This document shows, piece by piece, positions 59,464-64,000 of a stretch of DNA of 64,000 nt (the first letter of the stretch is position 1; each line of letters opens with the position of its first letter). The notes beneath the pieces are model-generated. The model made no database searches. It worked only from the letters and a program-made list of their open reading frames with translations, and was not told the origin of the DNA. Location of the stretch: contig NZ_JARKMX010000008.1 in NCBI RefSeq assembly GCF_029360705.1, positions 558,001 to 622,000 of the forward strand. The letters run 5' to 3'. This DNA comes from Paraflavitalea pollutisoli (GTDB taxonomy: Bacteria > Bacteroidota > Bacteroidia > Chitinophagales > Chitinophagaceae). A program made the translations under genes and the position numbers.

Positions 59464-61170
59464 TTAGAAAGTGATGCCGTAGCCGACGCGGAATGTTTTT
59501 TCATCGAAACTTTTGACCACGGTTTGGTCTTTGGCTTCGTTCTTCAGGTAATTGAAGAGCAGCTGTACGCTGTTTTGTTTGATGAGGCGGAAGCGTAAGC
59601 CCACGTCGGCATTGAGGGTATAACCATTTTGGGTACCGTCGAATTTGTTGCTGTTGTAGGTGGCGTTGGTGGTGAAGGCCAGTTTTTGCTTGAAGACCGG
59701 CAGCGTAGCGCCTACACCGGCGCCTACCGAGCCGATATCACCCGTGGTGAGACTGGTATTGTTGTAATTGGCAGAAGCATTGAAGGACAGTCCTGTTTTC
59801 AACAAGGTGTGGCTGTATACCAGGGTCGAGAACAGGGTGCGTTGATCGGCGACGGCGTTGATGCTTTTGACGGGGCTGTTGAGTGACTGCAGGCTGGCTA
59901 CCAGTTGCAGGTTCTTCACCGTGTTTTCATTGACGAAGTTGAAGTAAGGCATCACGACGAAGCTGTTGGATACCTGTTTAAAGAGTTCATCATTGGGTGA
60001 AGTACGTAAGGGATTTTGGGTGATGCCGAAATTACTGTAATTGATGTTGAGGCCAAACCAGTTGACCGGCATATAGCTGATATTGCCATTGCCGGTGAAG
60101 CGTTTGGAGGTGGCCAGTTTCTGACGATAGATATTGTCTTCCTGCCAGCCCAGGCTGCCGTTGAGGAGCAGTTTGCCTTTGTTGAGACGCAGGGAGGGCA
60201 ACACGGAATATTGTTGTATATCGCTTTGAAAAAAATAAGCACCCATGGATTTGTAATCGGGGTCGATGCGCTTGTAGCTGACGCCAAGGCCGATGACCTT
60301 GCCGGCATAACTGAGCCTCGTTTCACCAGCAGTCAGTACCTGCGAGGAGATGCGGGAGTCGAAGAAGTCGGTCAGTTGGCGGAGAGTCTTCGGATCGGAG
60401 GAGTCCAGTTCGATTTTCGGGCTATAGATGTCATTGGTGTAATGGCTCAGCCCGATATCGGTTTGCCAGGTAAAGTGTTTGAAGAAGGTGAGCCGCCAGG
60501 ATAGACCAAGCACATGGTTCTCGGCGGGTGGTAGGGAGTCTCTGAATTTGGAGTCGACGGAGCCTTCTTTGTCCCACCCTTTGAGGTAGGAGAAGTCGAG
60601 GTAATTCTTCTCTGTCCCCACACCAATCTTCGCCGCATAGGCCATACGGGTATAGGCGGCCACGGGCCGAAAGGCCAGCGGATTGGCCATCTGTGCCGAG
60701 TCGATGGAGGCAGACCGGTTGAGGCGGCCATACATGAAGCCTAGGCGAAGCCCTTTGGGGTTGAGCTCTACCCCGCCGCCCAGCATGCGGTAGCCTGCCA
60801 GGGTGTAGGGCGAGAACTGGATGTTGCGGTAGCCGGCATGTACGGTGATCCATTTGTACCGGGGACTGATGCCGTATTGGTTGAAGGGTTGGTAGTACCG
60901 GTTCTCAAAATTACTCAGCAGGAAGGAGAACGGTACTTGTACACCGAGTACGGTGAGCGTGGGGGTGCCGGCAATCATCCAGGAGCTGGCCTGTTTGCGG
61001 TTTTCGATGCCGCTGGCGCCGTATTGTTCAAACTGGAAGTTGAGGGTGCCGCTGAAGCGAATGGGCTTTTTGAAGTTGATGTTTTCAATATCCTGTGCGA
61101 TGACCGGCCCTGTCAGCAGGACCAGTAGCAGCAGGATGGATAATTTGTTGGTGTATGGGTGATAGTGCAT
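59464..61170 (-). CDS. Outer-membrane beta-barrel protein, 568 residues
   Basis: A signal peptide (MHYHPYTNKLSILLLLVLLTGPVIA) is followed by DIENINFKKPIRFSGTLNFQ and then some 22-26 alternating amphipathic strands with aromatic girdles and short turns (for example YKWITVHAGYRNIQFSPYTL; NYLDFSYLKGWDKEGSVDS; GLNINYSNFGITQNPLRTS). The C-terminus ends FRVGYGITF with a terminal Phe, as barrels need for Bam-mediated insertion. No plug domain. It is first in the structural gene set, 26 bases before the giant gene, and preceded by direct repeats at 61211-61270. I infer that it exports or anchors the giant protein; a general porin is the alternative. Confidence 0.82.
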   Translation of the reverse strand: MHYHPYTNKLSILLLLVLLTGPVIAQDIENINFKKPIRFSGTLNFQFEQYGASGIENRKQASSWMIAGTPTLTVLGVQVPFSFLLSNFENRYYQPFNQYGISPRYKWITVHAGYRNIQFSPYTLAGYRMLGGGVELNPKGLRLGFMYGRLNRSASIDSAQMANPLAFRPVAAYTRMAYAAKIGVGTEKNYLDFSYLKGWDKEGSVDSKFRDSLPPAENHVLGLSWRLTFFKHFTWQTDIGLSHYTNDIYSPKIELDSSDPKTLRQLTDFFDSRISSQVLTAGETRLSYAGKVIGLGVSYKRIDPDYKSMGAYFFQSDIQQYSVLPSLRLNKGKLLLNGSLGWQEDNIYRQKLATSKRFTGNGNISYMPVNWFGLNINYSNFGITQNPLRTSPNDELFKQVSNSFVVMPYFNFVNENTVKNLQLVASLQSLNSPVKSINAVADQRTLFSTLVYSHTLLKTGLSFNASANYNNTSLTTGDIGSVGAGVGATLPVFKQKLAFTTNATYNSNKFDGTQNGYTLNADVGLRFRLIKQNSVQLLFNYLKNEAKDQTVVKSFDEKTFRVGYGITF

Positions 61171-61210
61171 GGAGCAGTTGTTTTACCACACAAAATTGGT
61201 TCATACACCA

Positions 61211-61270
61211 GGGTGAGACAATCGCGAGATCGGGTGAGAAAAGGGGGATGGGCGGTAGATTGGGGTGAAC
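61211..61270. promoter_or_regulatory. Three GGGTGA direct repeats upstream of the barrel gene
   Basis: GGGTGAGA occurs at 61211-61218 and 61232-61239, a spacing of 21 bases (two helical turns), and GGGTGAAC at 61263-61270, 31 bases further (about three turns). They lie 41-100 bases before the barrel start at 61170, in the gap after the LuxR-type regulator gene. Phased direct repeats suit binding of the regulator encoded at 61313-61957. Confidence 0.4.
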
Positions 61271-61312
61271 AGGTGGCGGGCTGGTTAGGGCGAACCCAGG
61301 TGGGATGGTTGC

Positions 61313-61957
61313 TTACACGAGTTTGTCGCGCAGGGCGCGGGCGACGGCTTCGGTGTTGGAGTTGACCTGCAACTTGAGGTAGATATTGCGGATATGTGTT
61401 TTGATCGTGTCGAGGGATAGGTCCATGGCGGCGGCGATCATCTTATAGCTTTTGCCGGTGACGAGTTGTTGCAATACGGCAGTCTCTTTGGCGGTGAGTT
61501 CCACTTTCTCTGTGGTTGGCCGTTCGGGCATATTGGCGCGGAACAGTTCCATCACGCGGCGGGCGATGCCGGGTGTCATGGGCGATCCGCCGCTGCTGAC
61601 GTTTTGCAGGGCTTCGATATAACCGGTGAGGGAGGTTGTTTTTAGTATGTATCCCGAAGCACCGGCGCAAATGGCGTCGAAGATATAGGCGTCTTCGGAG
61701 AACACCGTTTGTATCAGCACATGTACGTCCGGGAAACTGGCTTTGATGATGCGGGTGGCTTCGATGCCGTTCATGCCCGGCATTTCTATGTCCATCAGTA
61801 CGGTATCGGGTCTGTCTTTTTCGATGCGGTGCAGCAGGTCGCTGCAATTGTGGTAGGCGCCGGTACAGATAAATCCCGGCGTACCGTTGAGTACGATCTG
61901 CAGACTTTCCCGGAGGTGCTTGCTGTCTTCAAATATGACGATGCGGCTGTCTGGCAT
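61313..61957 (-). CDS. LuxR/NarL-family response regulator
   Basis: The 214-residue protein has a receiver domain (RIVIFEDSKHLRESLQIVL) with phosphoacceptor Asp56 (VLMDIEMPGMNG) and the conserved Lys in YILKTTS. The LuxR-type helix-turn-helix reads LTAKETAVLQQLVTGKSYKM then IAAAMDLSLDTIKTHIRNIY. It lies 128 bases after the TPR kinase gene and 142 before the barrel gene, all on the minus strand. It is the probable direct regulator of the barrel-giant-Fn3-collagen set. Confidence 0.92.
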   Translation of the reverse strand: MPDSRIVIFEDSKHLRESLQIVLNGTPGFICTGAYHNCSDLLHRIEKDRPDTVLMDIEMPGMNGIEATRIIKASFPDVHVLIQTVFSEDAYIFDAICAGASGYILKTTSLTGYIEALQNVSSGGSPMTPGIARRVMELFRANMPERPTTEKVELTAKETAVLQQLVTGKSYKMIAAAMDLSLDTIKTHIRNIYLKLQVNSNTEAVARALRDKLV

Positions 61958-62085
61958 AGGTGTGAAGCAAAAGAACGATTAAATTATGATATGACGCCTC
62001 GCGAATATGGGTGAGGTGGCTCCGCAGGCGGCTGAAAGGCAATCCCGACATTCGGCGGGACAGCGAGGAAATACATTATTCAGTA

Positions 62086-63969
62086 TTATACCGGGATCAG
62101 CAAATGCACTTCGGTGCCGTGGCCGGATTGGGAGTTGATGGCCAGTTCGCCTTTGAGTTCGCGGGCGCGGTTACGCATATTATCGAGCCCGTTGCCGCTG
62201 CCGGCGGCGGCTGTGTCGAACCCTTTGCCATCGTCGCGTACCTGCAAGCCCAGTTGTTTGTCGTGCAGCGTGATGGTAGCATGGATGCCAGATGCTGCGC
62301 TGTATTTGGCGGCATTGTTGATCGCTTCCTTAAAGACGAGGTAGAAGTTTTTTCGTTGCTGCATCGTCAGCTTCAGTTTGTGCAGCACTTCCGTTCCGTC
62401 GAGCGTACAGGTCATGTTCTGGGCGCCACAGATCTCGTACATGAATCGCTCCATACGTTGTATGAGGCTGGTGGCTTCGTCTTCGCCGGGTTTGATCATC
62501 CATACGATATCGCCCATGCGGTCCATGGTTTCGCGGGCATTGGTACTCACCTTTTCCAGGATCGCCGTCTGACCGGCATCCTGACCGTTTTGCAAGGCGG
62601 CTACCTGGCTTAGCATATGAATACTGCTGAGGGAGCTGCCTACCTCGTCGTGCAGGTCGGCGGCAATGCGGTTGCGTAATTCCAGTTCCTTCATGCGTTG
62701 CCGTAGCCGGTGGCGGCTGATGAGCAGGAAGATGCCTCCAACGGCCAGTGCGACCAGGATCACCGAGCCCCCCAGGTACAGGCGCTGGCTGCGGATCTCC
62801 TGTTGTTGCAGTTGTTTGTCTTTGTGCAGCAGGGCAATTTCCTTGTCCTTCTGGGCTACTTCAAAGTTCTTTTCCAGGGTGGCCGTTTCTGCATCGTATT
62901 GTTGTTTGTAGAGGCTGTCGCCCAGTTGCAGGGCGATCTTTGACTGTTCGAATGCTTTCTGGTGTTCGCCCAGTCCGGCATAGGCATCGGCGAGGGCGAC
63001 GGCAGCATCCCGCTTGAAAGTGTATTCGTTTTCCAGCGTTGCATAATGGTACGACTGCTGGCCTGCAGCCAGCGCTGCTGCATAGTTTTTGTCTTCGTTG
63101 TACAATTCAGCCATGCGGGCATAAGCGACGGTCATTTGTAGGTTGTTGCCCTGTTGCTGCCCCCACTCCAACGCTTTTTCGAAATAGGGCCTGGCCTCCC
63201 TGAATTTCTTTTGCAGGATATAGATACTACCAACTTCAGCGTGGTAGGTGGCGAGGTTTTTATGGTCTTCTGTCGATTTGCCCAGTTTCAGGGCGTGTTG
63301 ATGATAGACCAGGGCGCTGTCGTATTGCTCCTGTAGTCTGAACATATCGCCAAAATCGCTATAGATCTGCCCTTCCATCATGTAGTTGCTGTCTGCCTGG
63401 TAATATTGCAGCGCCCGGTGGTAGTTTTTAGTACATTGATCGTATTGTCGTTGCCGGCTGTATACGTCGCCGATAATGTGATAGATACGACCCAACCGGT
63501 CTTTGTCGTTCGCTTTTTCGGCATACACCAGGGCGGTATCGCAGTATACGAGTGCCTTCCGCGAATCGTGCAGGTTGAGGTAGTTATCGGCCCGATTGAG
63601 GTACACGAGCGCGAGGCGTGAGGGATCGCCGGTGAGTTGGCTATAATAGATGGCTGTATCGGAGTAGATAATGGAACTGTCGAGCTGGCCATTGAAAGAA
63701 TAGCCGGTGGCGATATTGATGTAGCAGCGGGCCAGGCCTTTGATAAAGTTGACGCGTTTGGCCAGGGCGGCGCCTTGTTTAAAATAGTTTACGGCGAGTT
63801 GTGGATCTTGGTGCACGTACAAGGCGCCGATATCGCGCAGCAGCATCACTTTGGCGCTGTCTTCTTTGGCGGTTGGTAATTTCTTGAGCAATGAGTCCAG
63901 CTTACTGCTTTGCGCCGAAGAAATGGCGCAGATGAGCAGCAGACAGCCGGTCAGGAGGCGATGATACAT
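62086..63969 (-). CDS. TPR sensor histidine kinase (HisKA_3 type)
   Basis: The 627-residue protein has a signal peptide (MYHRLLTGCLLLICAISSAQ). About eight to nine TPR repeats (about 40-340; ARCYINIATGYSFNGQLDSS, GDMFRLQEQYDSALVYHQHA) are followed by a coiled stretch (TLEKNFEVAQKDKEIALLHK) and one transmembrane helix (about 393-415, VILVALAVGGIFLLIS). The HisKA_3 helix carries His440 (RIAADLHDEVGSSLSSIHM), and the HATPase_c domain has VFKEAINNAAKYS and VRDDGKGFD. It forms a two-component system with the LuxR-type regulator downstream. By position it senses a periplasmic or cell-envelope state that governs the surface cluster. Confidence 0.92.
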   Translation of the reverse strand: MYHRLLTGCLLLICAISSAQSSKLDSLLKKLPTAKEDSAKVMLLRDIGALYVHQDPQLAVNYFKQGAALAKRVNFIKGLARCYINIATGYSFNGQLDSSIIYSDTAIYYSQLTGDPSRLALVYLNRADNYLNLHDSRKALVYCDTALVYAEKANDKDRLGRIYHIIGDVYSRQRQYDQCTKNYHRALQYYQADSNYMMEGQIYSDFGDMFRLQEQYDSALVYHQHALKLGKSTEDHKNLATYHAEVGSIYILQKKFREARPYFEKALEWGQQQGNNLQMTVAYARMAELYNEDKNYAAALAAGQQSYHYATLENEYTFKRDAAVALADAYAGLGEHQKAFEQSKIALQLGDSLYKQQYDAETATLEKNFEVAQKDKEIALLHKDKQLQQQEIRSQRLYLGGSVILVALAVGGIFLLISRHRLRQRMKELELRNRIAADLHDEVGSSLSSIHMLSQVAALQNGQDAGQTAILEKVSTNARETMDRMGDIVWMIKPGEDEATSLIQRMERFMYEICGAQNMTCTLDGTEVLHKLKLTMQQRKNFYLVFKEAINNAAKYSAASGIHATITLHDKQLGLQVRDDGKGFDTAAAGSGNGLDNMRNRARELKGELAINSQSGHGTEVHLLIPV

Positions 63970-64000
63970 GATGTAAAATAAGCAATTGTTGCCGTACCCC

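Noticed and set aside
62043-62060. TCCCG/CGGGA hairpin between kinase and regulator genes as a terminator
   Set aside because: Only five base pairs and no T-tract; it does not argue against co-transcription.
1-64000. Prophage, integrative element or transposon
   Set aside because: No integrase, transposase, capsid, portal, tail or conjugation genes were seen; the HNH protein alone is not enough.
1-64000. tRNA, rRNA or known riboswitch
   Set aside because: I read the intergenic gaps and saw no tRNA-like CCA/T-loop pattern or rRNA sequence; a covariance-model scan would settle small RNAs that I cannot see by eye.

Overview
The window looks like a chromosomal piece of a Bacteroidota genome, most likely Chitinophagaceae (Chitinophaga/Niastella-like). 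The grounds are a SusC/SusD pair with an ECF sigma factor and FecR anti-sigma factor, TPR sensor histidine kinases with N-terminal export signals, a macroglobulin-like MG2 surface protein, GH130 with GT4 enzymes, near-absence of strong Shine-Dalgarno sites, and many lipoproteins and secreted proteins of unknown function. Base composition is moderate (about half G+C by eye) and lower around 26-33 kb. I saw no rRNA, tRNA, CRISPR array or intact insertion sequence.

Layout. 0-8 kb: a left-truncated PKD/LRR lipoprotein, a DHA2-type MFS exporter, a RibD-like reductase with a two-domain VOC protein, a helical hypothetical, a palindrome-rich intergenic region, a DUF892 ferritin-like protein, and a GMC oxidoreductase with its own terminator. 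8-16.3 kb (minus strand): sigma factor, FecR, STN-containing SusC, SusD and an M14 carboxypeptidase lipoprotein, together a cell-surface-signalling uptake locus probably aimed at peptides. A broken SurA-type parvulin remnant lies just upstream. 17-22 kb: GT4, an (alpha/alpha)6-like protein and a second GT4 in one operon, converging on a GH130 gene. 22-25.5 kb: SulP transporter, AraC regulator, alpha/beta hydrolase.

25.7-34.7 kb is an accessory-looking stretch. It holds a tight five-gene operon (HNH nuclease, helical protein, DUF4407-like membrane protein, lipoprotein, stand-alone EF-Tu domain-III-like protein), several proteins under 75 residues, a kinase/regulator pair, a bitopic membrane protein, a potassium channel and a broken reading frame. 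34.8-47.6 kb: a small exported protein, an MG2 protein, and a divergent locus in which a TPR histidine kinase/LuxR regulator pair faces a three-gene operon of exported proteins. One of those exported proteins has a four-fold 13-residue repeat. A HExxH peptidase follows.

49.2-64 kb is the most striking part. In one direction, closed by a strong terminator at 49205-49242, lie a TPR histidine kinase, a LuxR-type regulator, an outer-membrane beta-barrel, a 2096-residue exported protein with Asn/Gln- and Gly-rich linkers, a fibronectin-III protein, and three successive lipoproteins that each carry a short collagen-like Gly-X-Y stalk right after the lipidated cysteine. I infer a regulated cell-surface assembly. 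I cannot name an established system for it, and it is the best candidate here for something undescribed.
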